The translations under genes and the position numbers were made by a program. Source: Bacteroidaceae bacterium (GTDB taxonomy: Bacteria > Bacteroidota > Bacteroidia > Bacteroidales > Bacteroidaceae). Taken from it: 48,872 nucleotides of DNA. The stretch is from NCBI GenBank assembly GCA_017471185.1, contig JAFUVZ010000035.1, forward strand, positions 1-48,872, in the 5' to 3' direction. Below are positions 1 through 9,002 of the stretch, in pieces. The notes under the pieces are model-generated. The model worked only from the letters and a program-made list of their open reading frames with translations, did not search any database and was not told the DNA's origin. Every line of letters begins with the position of its first letter. Within the stretch, counting starts at the first letter, position 1.

Positions 1-175
1 ACGTCCCGTCTATTCATTGTGTCTTACCTTTTATATATAAGGTAGACGGTCTGCATTCATTTACGCTTGCACTTTCACCTCAGCCTATAAATAAGGCTGC
101 CTGTCTCTGTCCGACATCCGTTCATAGAACTCTTTTCCGCTTGCCGAAGGAGCGTCACCCCCTCGAAAGCGGATG

Positions 176-207
176 CAAAGGTAGAGACTTTTTAGATAAC
201 CACCAAA
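176..207 (-). promoter_or_regulatory. Leftward Bacteroidetes-type promoter
   Basis: On the minus strand TTTG (204-207) is followed after 20 bp by TACCTTTG (176-183), matching the Bacteroidetes -33/-7 consensus. Transcription would start near 171 and leave the window on the left. The transcribed part (170-1) has no convincing reading frame but contains two small hairpins, one with stem CAGCCT/AGGCTG near 84-102 and one with stem TACCTT/AAGGTA near 27-46. It could be the leader of a gene, or a non-coding RNA, beyond the left edge; I cannot identify which. Confidence 0.6.
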
Positions 208-396
208 CAAATCCAAGAAAATTTTCAAAATATTTTCTACACCATATTTATAATAGAAAGCCGTTGCCTGCTCATCTGGACTAATCCACCTTCACACAGT
301 TTGTTCATCAAGATACACTACCATGAATGATTTATTGAATCTACGACTATGCTGACATTTTCCCCTATTCTCTTAGGAGAAATCATAAAAAAGCAA
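208..396. other. Intergenic DNA, nothing recognised
   Basis: AT-rich spacer between the leftward promoter and the rightward symporter gene. I see no reading frame, RNA gene or repeat that I can support here. Confidence 0.5.
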
Positions 397-404
397 TATA
401 TTTG
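397..404 (+). promoter_or_regulatory. -7 element of the symporter gene
   Basis: TATATTTG matches the Bacteroidetes -7 consensus TAnnTTTG, about 20 bp before the ATG at 425. No clear TTTG is seen at the -33 position. An AGGA purine run just before the ATG could serve as ribosome-binding site. Confidence 0.5.
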
Positions 405-424
405 CGGAAACAAATCTTAGGAAG

Positions 425-1762
425 ATGAACGAGTTTACCCCTTGGACATTATTTACAGATGTAGGCATCATTTCCCTGCTGTTGCTGATTGGAAAGCTCA
501 TCAGGGTAAAGGTTTCACTGGCTCAACGCTATTTCATACCACCCAGTTTGATAGCTGGTTTCTTAGGACTTACATTTGGTCCTGGCGGGTTAGATTGGTT
601 ACCTTTGTCAGGCAATATGGGTACATACGCCAGTATCTTGATAGCCTTCATTTTCGGCTGTTTGCCTTTCGCCTCTGACACCGAACGGAAACAAACGGGA
701 GACAGGGTAAAGAAAATGTGGATTTACTCTCAGACAGGTATGCTTTGGCAATGGGCATTCGGTTCTTTATTAGGCATAGGCCTGTTAAGCATTTTATGGC
801 CAGTACCCGAGTATTTCGGATTATCTTTGCCAAGCGGTTTCTGTGGAGGTCATGGCACTGCCGCTGCCATTGGCCAGGCATTCTCGAAGATGGGTGGTGA
901 TGACATGATGACACTTGCCATGACCTGTGCGACTGTCGGCATACTCTGTTCTGTATTTATCGGTCTGGCGCTAATTAAATGGGGAACTCGAAAAGGATAC
1001 ACATCCTTCCTCGTAACTTTTGAGGAATTGCCCCACGAGTTGCGAACTGGTCTTCTACCTGCAGAAAAGCGCAGAAGCATGGGTGAATCATCCACATCTG
1101 CCATTTCTATCGACAGTCTGGCCTTCAATCTCTCAATCATCGCTATGGTAGCATTAGGCGGATATGGTATCAGCAAGGGAGTATCTTATTTAGTGCCGGA
1201 ACTTGAGATGCCCGTTTTCAGTTGTGCCTTTGTATTCGGTATCCTCATGCGATACGGATTCAACAAGACTGGTGTGCTACATTATACTTCACCTCGCATC
1301 ATTTCTCACCTCAGCAGTGCTTTTACAGATTTCCTTGTTGCCTTTGGCATATCTGCCATCAAGTTATCAGTGGTATTAAATTACATCGTTCCGCTAAGTA
1401 TCCTTCTCATCAGCGGACTGATAGTGACTTTGCTTTACGTGGTTATAGTAGGAAGGAAGCTGATGAAAAATGACTTTTGGTTGGAAAAGGCGCTATTCAC
1501 ATGGGGATGGTTTACCGGAACCGTAGCTATGGGCATAGCGATGTTGCGGGTGGCTGATCCTGAACAGAAAAGCCACTGCATGGATGACTATGCCCTCGCC
1601 TACTTATTCATAGCTCCGGTAGAAATCTGCCTGATTACTTTTGCACCGGTAGCCTTTGCTTACGGATACGGTCTTCACTTTGGATTATCAGCATTAATCC
1701 TGGGGTGTTGCATCATGGGTTATGCCTGGAGAAGCAAATTGCTTACTTCTCAGCGAGACTAA
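425..1762 (+). CDS. gltS: Sodium/glutamate symporter (ESS family, GltS-like)
   Basis: Probable inner-membrane Na+-coupled glutamate (or related anion) importer of 445 residues, slightly longer than E. coli GltS (about 400). The protein is almost wholly hydrophobic, with about ten membrane spans. A glycine-rich GGHGTAAAIG segment near residue 140 matches the pore-loop motif of the ESS family, and a second glycine-rich half follows a polar loop around residues 200-225, consistent with the inverted two-repeat fold. It stands alone: the gene on the right converges and the two coding ends overlap by 4 bp (1759-1762), leaving no room for a separate terminator. The family is well supported; the substrate is inferred from the family and could differ. 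Confidence 0.8.
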   Translation: MNEFTPWTLFTDVGIISLLLLIGKLIRVKVSLAQRYFIPPSLIAGFLGLTFGPGGLDWLPLSGNMGTYASILIAFIFGCLPFASDTERKQTGDRVKKMWIYSQTGMLWQWAFGSLLGIGLLSILWPVPEYFGLSLPSGFCGGHGTAAAIGQAFSKMGGDDMMTLAMTCATVGILCSVFIGLALIKWGTRKGYTSFLVTFEELPHELRTGLLPAEKRRSMGESSTSAISIDSLAFNLSIIAMVALGGYGISKGVSYLVPELEMPVFSCAFVFGILMRYGFNKTGVLHYTSPRIISHLSSAFTDFLVAFGISAIKLSVVLNYIVPLSILLISGLIVTLLYVVIVGRKLMKNDFWLEKALFTWGWFTGTVAMGIAMLRVADPEQKSHCMDDYALAYLFIAPVEICLITFAPVAFAYGYGLHFGLSALILGCCIMGYAWRSKLLTSQRD

Positions 1763-2643
1763 TCACAGAATCGTTTCAGGATATCACCGTATGCTTCAAT
1801 CCTACGGTCACGAAGGAACGGCCACCAGCGTCTAACTTGCTCAGAGCGTTCCATATCTATATCCACAACCAGGTTCTCTGATTTGTCAGTGCTTCCGTCA
1901 ATGATGAATTCACCTTGAGGTCCTGCCACGAAACTATGTCCCCAGAACAAGATACCGTTAGTCTGCCGTGACGGGTCAGGCTCATGCCCTACCCTGTTTA
2001 CAGCGATTACCGGCAGTCCGTTAGCCACAGCATGCCCTCTCATTACCGTCTGCCAAGCACCTAACTGCCGTTGTTTCTCATCATCACTATCTGTACTTTC
2101 CCATCCTATCGCCGTGGGATAAATCAACATCTCTGCCCCATGCAACGCCATCAGCCGTGCACCTTCAGGATACCACTGGTCCCAACAAACCATCACACCT
2201 AATTTACCCAAGGAAGTCTGAATAGGCTTAAAGCCGATGTCACCTGGCGTAAAGTAAAACTTTTCATAATACGCAGGGTCATCTGGGATATGCATTTTCC
2301 GATACTTACCTGCCACAGTTCCATCTGTATCAAACACCACGGCAGTATTGTGATATAATCCTGCCGCACGGCGTTCAAACAAAGAGGTCACTAACACAAT
2401 GTGAAGCTCTCTCGCCAATGCGCCAAAGAATCCTGTGGAAGGTCCTGGTATTGTCTCAGCCAGATTGAAGTTGTTGACATCCTCCACCTGGCAGAAATAA
2501 GGGGTGTTGTGCAGCTCCTGGAGCACCACCAGTTGGGCACCCTGAGCCACACAATCCCGGATATTTAATGCCAGACGCTCCTTATTAGCTGAGCTGTCTG
2601 AAGTTACGGACTGTTGCACCAGTCCTACCTTTATTCTTCTCAT
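1759..2643 (-). CDS. aguB: N-carbamoylputrescine amidase
   Basis: Cytoplasmic nitrilase-superfamily enzyme that hydrolyses N-carbamoylputrescine to putrescine, CO2 and ammonia, the last step of the agmatine route to polyamines. The Glu-Lys-Cys triad is visible: E43 (LQELHN), K116 ([11 protein letters not shown]) and C153 ([10 protein letters not shown]). I chose ATG at 2643, giving 294 residues, because its ATGA overlaps the TGA stop of xylA, a typical translational-coupling junction; a TTG two codons upstream is the only alternative. Agmatine deiminase (aguA), its usual neighbour in this phylum as far as I know, is not in the window; instead aguB is the last gene of the xylB-xylA unit. The HIPDDP and YPEGAR segments fit AguB better than generic nitrilases. 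Confidence 0.87.
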   Translation of the reverse strand: MRRIKVGLVQQSVTSDSSANKERLALNIRDCVAQGAQLVVLQELHNTPYFCQVEDVNNFNLAETIPGPSTGFFGALARELHIVLVTSLFERRAAGLYHNTAVVFDTDGTVAGKYRKMHIPDDPAYYEKFYFTPGDIGFKPIQTSLGKLGVMVCWDQWYPEGARLMALHGAEMLIYPTAIGWESTDSDDEKQRQLGAWQTVMRGHAVANGLPVIAVNRVGHEPDPSRQTNGILFWGHSFVAGPQGEFIIDGSTDKSENLVVDIDMERSEQVRRWWPFLRDRRIEAYGDILKRFCD

Positions 2644-3956
2644 TTGCAATACAGGCTGAGAATGGTTTCATAGAGTTCCTGCTTGCCACTCTTCTGCACA
2701 GGTTCCCCATGTTGCTTTGCGTATCCCACCAACTCTTCCAACGTCATCTTGCCTTCTTCAAATCGTTTGCCTTCGCCAGCATCAAAGCTTGCATAGCGAT
2801 CCTTCAGCATCTTTGGCAGCGGAGACTCTTCCACAATAGCAGCAGCGTTAAGCAGAGCGCGTGCCATAGCATCCATGCCACTGATGTGCGCAATGAAGAT
2901 ATCCTCAGGATCTGTTGAGTTACGGCGCAGCTTAGCATCGAAATTCATGCCGCCATTGCCAAGGCCACCGTTACGGATAATCTGGAGCATGGCTTGTGTC
3001 AGCTCAAAGTTGTCAATCGGGAACTGGTCAGTATCCCATCCGTTCTGAGCATCGCCACGGTTAGCGTCAACACTTCCCAGCAAACCATTGTCAACAGCTA
3101 CGGTCAGCTCATGTTCAAAAGTATGACCTGCCAAAGTAGCATGATTGACTTCAATATTCACCTTGAAATCCTTATCCAGACCATTAGCGCGGAGGAATCC
3201 CATAACGGTTTCCACATCCACGTCATACTGATGCTTCGTAGGTTCCATAGGCTTAGGTTCAATCAGGAAGGTTCCTGTGAATCCGTGTGCACGGGCATAG
3301 TCACGGGCTGCAGTCAGCATCTTTGCCAGATGGTCCTTTTCACGCTGCATCTGAGTATTGAGCAGAGAAGAATAACCTTCACGACCTCCCCAGAACACAT
3401 AGTTAGTGCCACCCAGTTTGATAGTGGCATCGATAGCGTTCTTAATCTGTACAGCAGCGCGGGCAACCACGTCAAACTCAGGGTTAGTAGCCGCGCCATT
3501 CATATATCGCTTATGTCCGAACACATTGGCGGTACCCCACAGCAGTTTGATACCTGTAGCAGCCATCTTTTCCTTAGCATAGTCGGTGATAGCCTGCATA
3601 CGTGCCTCGTAAACGGCGATATCATCAGAATCCTCCACCAGGTCAACATCATGGAAACAATAGTACTCAATGCCCAGCTTCTGCATGATTTCAAAACCTG
3701 CGTCCATCTTATCCTTGGCACGCTGCACTGGATCTGCAGCCTCATCCCATGCGTATGTACGAGTCTGTCCACCAAACTGGTCACCACTTGCCTGACCCAG
3801 TGTATGCCACCAAGCCATAGCGAATTTCAACCAATCCTTCATTTTCTTACCCAACACTACTTTTTCAGCATCATAGTAATGAAATGCCATCGGGTTCTTG
3901 CTTTCAGTTCCTTCAAACGGAATCTTGCCGATTCCAGGGAAATACTCTTTTGCCAT
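2640..3956 (-). CDS. xylA: Xylose isomerase (class II)
   Basis: Cytoplasmic metal-dependent TIM-barrel enzyme converting D-xylose to D-xylulose. Its 438 residues match the long class II form. Signature segments are intact: FHD with catalytic H102, [20 protein letters not shown] (metal-binding Glu), [17 protein letters not shown], and [18 protein letters not shown] near the C-terminus. It lies 30 bp downstream of xylB on the same strand, and its stop overlaps the aguB start. Together with xylB it forms the isomerase route of xylose use; no xylose transporter or regulator sits beside it. Confidence 0.97.
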   Translation of the reverse strand: MAKEYFPGIGKIPFEGTESKNPMAFHYYDAEKVVLGKKMKDWLKFAMAWWHTLGQASGDQFGGQTRTYAWDEAADPVQRAKDKMDAGFEIMQKLGIEYYCFHDVDLVEDSDDIAVYEARMQAITDYAKEKMAATGIKLLWGTANVFGHKRYMNGAATNPEFDVVARAAVQIKNAIDATIKLGGTNYVFWGGREGYSSLLNTQMQREKDHLAKMLTAARDYARAHGFTGTFLIEPKPMEPTKHQYDVDVETVMGFLRANGLDKDFKVNIEVNHATLAGHTFEHELTVAVDNGLLGSVDANRGDAQNGWDTDQFPIDNFELTQAMLQIIRNGGLGNGGMNFDAKLRRNSTDPEDIFIAHISGMDAMARALLNAAAIVEESPLPKMLKDRYASFDAGEGKRFEEGKMTLEELVGYAKQHGEPVQKSGKQELYETILSLYCK

Positions 3957-3986
3957 ATTATTGTTAGTTTTTAAGTTTGTTAGTTT

Positions 3987-5471
3987 TCATGATAAGGAGC
4001 TGAGAATAGATTTCCATCTATCGTATGCTTCCAGATAAGCAGGCACATTGGCAGCATTAGGCTCTATGACCTGGAGTTTCTCTAACGTAGCGAAAGCGTC
4101 GTCATGATCTTTGTAAATACCAGCTCCGATACCAGCCCCCTTGGCTGCTCCAGCCGCACCGTCAGTATCATACAGCTCTATTACGGCACCGGTCACGCCC
4201 GCCAGGGTATCCCTGAACAACGGGCTGAGGAACATATTGGCCTTGCCGGCATGTATCTTATTAACCTGCATACCCATTTCCTGCATGATATCAATACCAT
4301 ATTTAAATGAGAATACAATACCTTCTTGAGCCGCCCTGAGCAAATGCCTACGGTCATGACGATTGAAATCAACGCCATGCATCACACATCCAATCTCTTT
4401 ATTCTGCAACATACGCTCGGCACCATTTCCAAATGGCAGGATGCTCACGCCCTCACTTCCGATTGGCACGCTATCAGCCAAATCATTCATCTCATTGTAG
4501 GAAATACCTTCCGGAGCCAGATTGCGCTTCATCCAGGAATTCAAGATACCAGTGCCGTTCACACAAAGCAATACGCCAAGACGTGTCTGCTCTGCCGTAT
4601 GATTCACATGTGCGAAAGTATTGACACGTGACAACGGATCATACTCAACTTTCCCATTCACTCCATACACAACGCCTGAAGTTCCAGCCGTTGAAGCTAT
4701 TTCACCAGGATTAAACACATTCAATGACAATGCGTTGTTCGGCTGGTCACCAGCTCTGTAGGTTATAGGCGTACCTTCCTTCAAGCCCAGTTCTTCAGCA
4801 GATGCTTTATTAACGAATCCTTGCTCACCGAAGGTAGGGACAATGTCTGCAATCAGAGATGAATCGAAGCCAAAATACTTCAACAAGAAACCAGCTATTT
4901 CATTCTGTTTGAAATCCCAGAACATGCCTTCTGACAGTCCTGATACTGTAGTAGAAGCCTGGCCGCTTAAACGCATCGCGATGTAGTCGCCCGGCAACAT
5001 CACCTTATCGATCTTATCGAACAACTCAGGTTCATTTCTTTTTATCCAAGCCAGTTTTGAAGCAGTGAAATTACCGGGAGAATTCAGCAGATGAGAAAGA
5101 CACTGAGATGATCCCAAATCTTGAAAAGCCTGTTCTCCGATACCTACTGCGCGAGAGTCGCACCAAATAATAGCAGGGCGTAAAACCTGTTGGTTCTTAT
5201 CCACACAGACCAATCCATGCATCTGATAAGAAATACCTATCGCTTTGATTTCCTGGCTGCTTACATTGGATGATGCCAGAACATCTGCAGTAGCCATTTT
5301 CAGATGCTTCCACCACATTTCAGGATGTTGTTCTGCCCATCCCGGATGCGGAGCCATAATTTCAGCTTCCTGCTTTGGATAGAAAGCAGAAGCCACACAT
5401 TTGCCCGTCAGGGCGTCAACCAAACTCGCCTTTACTGACGAGCTTCCAATATCATAACCTAAAAGATACAT
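3987..5471 (-). CDS. xylB: Xylulokinase
   Basis: FGGY-family kinase phosphorylating D-xylulose to xylulose 5-phosphate for the pentose phosphate pathway. The N-terminus has the actin-fold phosphate-1 motif (LLGYDIGSSSVKASL), followed by GISYQMHGLV and IIWCDSRA; the second domain holds the GTSG and GNGAERML segments. I place the start at ATG 5471 (494 residues). A longer in-frame reading to 5546 would pass through the upstream terminator and promoter, so it is unlikely. First gene of xylB-xylA-aguB. Confidence 0.93.
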   Translation of the reverse strand: MYLLGYDIGSSSVKASLVDALTGKCVASAFYPKQEAEIMAPHPGWAEQHPEMWWKHLKMATADVLASSNVSSQEIKAIGISYQMHGLVCVDKNQQVLRPAIIWCDSRAVGIGEQAFQDLGSSQCLSHLLNSPGNFTASKLAWIKRNEPELFDKIDKVMLPGDYIAMRLSGQASTTVSGLSEGMFWDFKQNEIAGFLLKYFGFDSSLIADIVPTFGEQGFVNKASAEELGLKEGTPITYRAGDQPNNALSLNVFNPGEIASTAGTSGVVYGVNGKVEYDPLSRVNTFAHVNHTAEQTRLGVLLCVNGTGILNSWMKRNLAPEGISYNEMNDLADSVPIGSEGVSILPFGNGAERMLQNKEIGCVMHGVDFNRHDRRHLLRAAQEGIVFSFKYGIDIMQEMGMQVNKIHAGKANMFLSPLFRDTLAGVTGAVIELYDTDGAAGAAKGAGIGAGIYKDHDDAFATLEKLQVIEPNAANVPAYLEAYDRWKSILSSLS

Positions 5472-5492
5472 ATCAAATAACGTTTTATCGTG

Positions 5493-5523
5493 TAAATATA
5501 AACAAGATTTCTGATAATACAAA
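5493..5523 (-). promoter_or_regulatory. Promoter of xylB-xylA-aguB
   Basis: On the minus strand TTTG (5520-5523) and TATATTTA (5493-5500) are separated by exactly 19 bp; the -7 box differs from the consensus only in its last base. The TTT of the -33 box is the end of the U-tract of the terminator at 5520-5557. The predicted leader before the ATG at 5471 is only about 15-20 nt. Confidence 0.6.
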
Positions 5524-5557
5524 AAAAAGTGTCGATAAAGAATCACTTTACCGACAC
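5520..5557 (-). terminator. Rho-independent terminator of the winged-helix gene
   Basis: Read on the minus strand, a 12-bp stem (GTGTCGGTAAAG paired with CTTTATCGACAC, one G-U pair) with a 5-nt loop is followed by eight U residues. It lies just downstream of the small gene ending at 5587 and separates it from xylB. Confidence 0.88.
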
Positions 5558-5586
5558 ATTTGATAGTTTTATGTATTAAGCTATAA

Positions 5587-5802
5587 TCAGATCAGCTTAA
5601 TGAACAGTTCTTTGCCGTCTTCTGTTACCTCAACCTTGTTCTCACGCATCAACCAGCCCAATGCCAGATATGCGTCTTTGTCGAGCAACTTCACTTCATT
5701 CTTTTTTGCTTCACTCTTAATGTCTTTCAGTGTCATACCGTCAGTGCCATTCAAAATGTTCCAAATAACACCTGCAGTTTCACCAACTTTTTCCTGTAAC
5801 AT
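5587..5802 (-). CDS. Small winged-helix protein (DUF2582-like)
   Basis: Protein of 71 residues from ATG 5802 (MLQEKVGETAGVIWNIL...). The pattern of a helix, a LKDIKSEAKK helix-turn-helix-like segment, a second helix (AYLALGWLMRENKV) and a beta hairpin (VEVTEDGKELFIKLI) matches the winged-helix DUF2582 family of Bacteroidetes, whose role is unknown to me. In-frame starts at 5829 and 5853 would add a lysine-rich extension. A -7 box (TAAATTTG) lies at 5881-5888 and a strong terminator follows, so it is a single-gene unit. A DNA-binding role is only an inference from the fold. Confidence 0.75.
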   Translation of the reverse strand: MLQEKVGETAGVIWNILNGTDGMTLKDIKSEAKKNEVKLLDKDAYLALGWLMRENKVEVTEDGKELFIKLI

Positions 5803-5880
5803 TTTCTTTTTACTTTTAAAATTAAACATAAACCTTTGATTTCTTCCATACAAAGAACTTGAATTTCAGAAATACGGGTG

Positions 5881-5888
5881 CAAATTTA
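5881..5888 (-). promoter_or_regulatory. -7 element of the winged-helix gene
   Basis: TAAATTTG on the minus strand is a perfect TAnnTTTG match in the spacer between the oxidoreductase gene and the winged-helix gene. No TTTG is evident at the -33 position. Confidence 0.5.
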
Positions 5889-5923
5889 CACAATAATTTA
5901 ATAAGGTGTTCTATTTCTATCAA

Positions 5924-6979
5924 TTATTTTTCATTTATTTGCATTTTCTCGCTATAAAATTCAAAATTATCAGCAGGAAAAACCACGCCAAGCTGTTTCC
6001 TTACCTCATCTATCACTTCGATGGTAGCCAGTGAAACAGCGTGAGAATTGGTCTCACTCTCAGTTTTTCCCTGTTCCACAAGATTAATGAATTCTTTTAT
6101 TTCATAATAATAATCATCATGTTCAGCATTTACACCCACATCCTGTGGTTCTGGTTTCGGTCCTCTGCCCGACATTGCAGCAGGACGAGGAATATACGTA
6201 ACTTTCCTGATGGTATGAATTTCATCCATCACGAGGTTACCATCTTCTCCTTCTATTTCTGATGGAAGATATGAGTTCGCTATTTTAGAATAAAGCACCG
6301 TAGCGTTCATATCTGCATAACGAAGGTTCACGGCACCCTGTCCATCGGCACCACTTGACAAAACAACACCTTGCGCATTAATTTCCAGAGGTTTCCCGAA
6401 CAAAGCGACTAACGGATAAATAGTATAGACACCAATATCCATCATAGCGCCGTTAGACAATTCCGGTTGGAAAGCATTCAGCACGATTCCTTCTTTAAAC
6501 ATGTCATAACGGGATGAATACTGGCAATATGAAGCGAAAAACCTTCTTATTTTCCCCAACTTAGGAAGCATATCCCTCACTACGTTGAAATTCGGATTCA
6601 TGGTAGCAATCATAGCTTCCATCAAAGTGACATGATTCCTTTGAGAGGCTTCAATCATCTGTTTCACTTCCTGTGCGTTCGAAGCCATTGGTTTCTCACA
6701 AAGCACATGCTTACCATGATCCATGCAGGTAACAGCTATCCTGGCATGCGTGGAATTTGGCGTTGCGATATAAACGGTGTCAATCAGATCACTCTTCGCC
6801 ATCTTTTCCACAGAAGTAAATGTATGTTTCACTCCATATTTCGCGGCAAACTCATCAGCACGTTCCTGAGTCCGTGAGCAAACGGCAGCCAGTTCAAAGC
6901 GTTCGTCTTCACGCGCGCCAGCCAGCACCCAGTCGGTAATCTTATTGGTGCCGACCACACCGAATCTAATTTTCCTCAT
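5924..6979 (-). CDS. Gfo/Idh/MocA family oxidoreductase
   Basis: Cytoplasmic NAD(P)-dependent sugar or polyol dehydrogenase of 351 residues. The N-terminal Rossmann fold starts at FGVVGTNKI; the family motif CEKP is at about 94-97, with the conserved lysine K96; a second domain carries MMDIGVYTIYPLVALFG. There is no signal peptide. It starts 3 nt after the stop of the LUD-domain gene, so the two are very probably cotranscribed. The substrate cannot be read from the sequence; glucose-fructose oxidoreductase-like and trans-dihydrodiol dehydrogenase-like members share this pattern. Confidence 0.87.
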   Translation of the reverse strand: MRKIRFGVVGTNKITDWVLAGAREDERFELAAVCSRTQERADEFAAKYGVKHTFTSVEKMAKSDLIDTVYIATPNSTHARIAVTCMDHGKHVLCEKPMASNAQEVKQMIEASQRNHVTLMEAMIATMNPNFNVVRDMLPKLGKIRRFFASYCQYSSRYDMFKEGIVLNAFQPELSNGAMMDIGVYTIYPLVALFGKPLEINAQGVVLSSGADGQGAVNLRYADMNATVLYSKIANSYLPSEIEGEDGNLVMDEIHTIRKVTYIPRPAAMSGRGPKPEPQDVGVNAEHDDYYYEIKEFINLVEQGKTESETNSHAVSLATIEVIDEVRKQLGVVFPADNFEFYSEKMQINEK

Positions 6980-6982
6980 CGT

Positions 6983-7627
6983 TCAATATCCTAATTCCTC
7001 TCCTACCAACACGACGCAAAACCTGCCGTTGTCATAGGAATTTCTGATTATATGTATCTGATTACAAATGCTGTTAGGCGAATGGCAGTCATGGCATACG
7101 CCATCCAGTGTACAAGGAGTATCACGGTTCAGTCGGGTGGTATTGATTGGAGCCGCAGTTCCCCTGGCACGTTTCACTGCAGCGTCCAGATCTTTGGCAA
7201 TCTTATTCACGCCCACTACGAAAATCACTTTCTTAGGTCCCCATGCGATAGCTGCCACACGGTTTCCATTACCATCAATATTCACGATATCACCTTGCTC
7301 GCTCATGGCATTGGCACTGCTCAGATAGACATCTGCGCCAAAGGCTTGCCGATAGATGGCCTGAGCCTCTTCCGGGGTTTTAGCCTGATCTCTGTCAAGC
7401 ACATGATAGTTACCGTCCTGATGCAAAGCTTCCGTGAGCCCCATATCCCTGATGGTCATAGATCCTCCCCAGGTCACGATGCTTCCTGAGGGTATCAATG
7501 ACAACACTTGTTTTACCGCCTCCTCGCATGAAGCGCAATAAAAGCCCTCAATATGACGGGCTTTCAGGCTCTTGATGACCTTGCCCGCCAACAGTTCGTT
7601 TCTTTTTTCGATTGGTGTCATATTCAT
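6983..7627 (-). CDS. LUD-domain protein (LutC/YkgG-like, DUF162)
   Basis: Protein of 214 residues with the LUD domain of lactate-utilisation proteins: a basic N-terminus, GSIVTWGGSMTIRDMGL, DVYLSSANAMSEQGDIVNIDG, and VAAIAWGPKKVIFVVGVNKI. It ends with a small cysteine cluster (CTLDGVCHDCHSPNSIC) seen in the stand-alone Bacteroides/Clostridium subtype. The partner genes lutA and lutB are absent, so this is probably a solo LUD protein rather than part of a lactate dehydrogenase complex. ATG at 7621 is an equally good start. First gene of a two-gene unit with the downstream oxidoreductase. Confidence 0.8.
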   Translation of the reverse strand: MNMTPIEKRNELLAGKVIKSLKARHIEGFYCASCEEAVKQVLSLIPSGSIVTWGGSMTIRDMGLTEALHQDGNYHVLDRDQAKTPEEAQAIYRQAFGADVYLSSANAMSEQGDIVNIDGNGNRVAAIAWGPKKVIFVVGVNKIAKDLDAAVKRARGTAAPINTTRLNRDTPCTLDGVCHDCHSPNSICNQIHIIRNSYDNGRFCVVLVGEELGY

Positions 7628-7665
7628 TCGTGATTATAATTATCAAAAACACATAGTAAATTATA

Positions 7666-7703
7666 CAAAGATAATGCAAATTGATGAAAAAACATTATTT
7701 TTG
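7666..7703. promoter_or_regulatory. Back-to-back -7 elements of divergent genes
   Basis: On the minus strand TATCTTTG (7666-7673) faces the LUD gene, and on the plus strand TATTTTTG (7696-7703) faces the EamA gene. Both match TAnnTTTG, and they are only 22 bp apart, so the two polymerases would compete for overlapping DNA. The -33 boxes are poor in both directions. Confidence 0.55.
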
Positions 7704-7726
7704 CAGTCAAAAATTTACGAAGTGAA

Positions 7727-8614
7727 ATGAAGAATAAGTTAGGCTACCACATTCTCGCCATCAGCATCATCGCTATTTGGGGAGTGACATTCATCAACAC
7801 CAAGGTACTGATACTAAACGGACTGAATCCGCAAGAGATATTTCTTTTGCGTTTCATCATCGCCTACCTGGGTGTCTGGACTTTCTCTCCCAAAAAGCTG
7901 ATGACAGACAACTGGAAAGACGAATTGACCATGATTCTCCTGGGCATAACGGGCGGTTCGCTGTATTTCTGGTCTGAAAACACAGCCATCCAGCTTTCCT
8001 TGGTAAACAACGTTGCGTTTATCGTGTGCAACGCTCCTTTGCTGACGCTTTTCTTAGGTATGGCGTTTTCCAAAGAGATAAAAGCGACTACCACTATTAT
8101 TACAGGTTCTGTAATATCCCTGATTGGTGTGGCTTTGGTGATATTCAACGGAAGTTTCATCTTGAAGCTCAATCCTTTAGGCGATTTCCTCGCCTTGGTG
8201 GCAGCAGGTTCATGGGCAGTCTATAGCCTCGTGATGAGAGGAATGACAAGCCGTTACAATGCCACCTTCCTTACCCGGAAAGTGTTCTTTTACGGCATAC
8301 TCACCATTCTCCCAGCTTTCATTATTACCCCTTGGCAGTTTCCGTTGGGAAAACTGGCAGAGCCTGTCATCTGGATGAACCTGTTGTTTTTAGGAGTGAT
8401 AGCAGCACTGATCTGCTTTGTCTTGTGGAGCATAGTCATCAGGGAGCTTGGCGCGCTGACCTCAGCCAACTACATTTACCTCTCTCCTGTCACCACCATG
8501 ATAGCATCAGCTATCTTCCTGCAGGAACCTGTCACCTGGATGTCTATCTTAGGTTCCGCCCTCATCCTTTCCGGTCTGTTTATTGCCAGTAAAAGGAAAA
8601 AGAATAGAGTGTAA
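7727..8614 (+). CDS. EamA/DMT-family transporter
   Basis: Inner-membrane protein of 295 residues with ten predicted hydrophobic spans arranged as two EamA repeats of five helices. The characteristic AAGSWAVYSLVMRG segment begins the second half, and LGALTSANYIYLSPVTTMIASAIFLQEPVTW near the end matches the conserved end of an EamA repeat. A short lysine/arginine tail is probably cytoplasmic. The substrate is unknown; family members export amino acids, metabolites or drugs. The stop codon lies inside the first copy of a 67-bp repeat. Confidence 0.88.
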   Translation: MKNKLGYHILAISIIAIWGVTFINTKVLILNGLNPQEIFLLRFIIAYLGVWTFSPKKLMTDNWKDELTMILLGITGGSLYFWSENTAIQLSLVNNVAFIVCNAPLLTLFLGMAFSKEIKATTTIITGSVISLIGVALVIFNGSFILKLNPLGDFLALVAAGSWAVYSLVMRGMTSRYNATFLTRKVFFYGILTILPAFIITPWQFPLGKLAEPVIWMNLLFLGVIAALICFVLWSIVIRELGALTSANYIYLSPVTTMIASAIFLQEPVTWMSILGSALILSGLFIASKRKKNRV

Positions 8615-8677
8615 TTATTCTATCTTTGCATCATAGAACACCCACAACATGCTGGATGCTGTGGGGGCTGATGTTTA
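8611..8677. repeat. 67-bp direct repeat, copy 1
   Basis: Matches 9003-9069 at 62 of 67 positions (constant offset 392 bp). It contains a plus-strand TATCTTTG promoter-like box (8621-8628) and a hairpin (8641-8665). In this copy the stem has an A/C mismatch on the plus strand that becomes a G-U pair if read on the minus strand. The repeat starts within the stop codon of the EamA gene. Confidence 0.85.
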
Positions 8678-8735
8678 GGCAATGATAGAGCAGTTGACAT
8701 AAAAAAGTCAGATCAGCACAATGAACTGAACAGTC

Positions 8736-8925
8736 GCCCCGTAGGGGCAGAAAGCCAACAGCCCAGGGTAACGCCCTGGGTATAAGGCATTCAGGAATAC
8801 ACGCCCTGAAAGGGCAAAAGCTTTTTGGATGTATATAAGTGCTTTTGCCCCTTCGGGGCGTAACTGGCATCCTATGCTTACCCAGGGCGTTGCCCTGGGC
8901 TAAGTGCAGATTGCCCCTTCGGGGC
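8736..8925. repeat. REP-like inverted pair (REPIN/BIME-like)
   Basis: A 190-bp inverted structure centred near 8831. Left arm: palindromes at 8736-8748, 8761-8781 and 8803-8815. Right arm, mirror order: 8847-8859, 8880-8900 and 8913-8925. The palindromes are of the types GCCCCnnnGGGGC and GCCCAGGGnAACGCCCTGGGT, and both arms have the inner flank GCAAAAGC/GCTTTTGC. This is the layout expected for two REP units in inverted orientation, mobilised in trans by a REP-associated tyrosine transposase; no such transposase lies in the window. The apparent reading frame through it (minus strand, 8631-8927) is a by-product of the repeat. Confidence 0.8.
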
Positions 8926-9002
8926 ATTTGGTTGCAAAAGTCTCAATACTTGCAGATGGAGTGACAACTGCTATATTATAGACAAAATGATAATCCTGAA
9001 CT

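Noticed and set aside
1-175. Possible small stable RNA (tmRNA, 6S, SRP or RNase P RNA)
   Set aside because: None of the conserved core motifs of these RNAs could be found; only a promoter and two small hairpins are supported.
2994-3974. Plus-strand frame of 326 codons opposite xylA
   Set aside because: Antisense shadow of a highly conserved gene; no known motif and low-complexity composition.
8631-8927. Minus-strand frame of 98 codons with 'MPRRGN' start
   Set aside because: It translates the REP-like palindromes and has no protein-like pattern; explained by the repeats.
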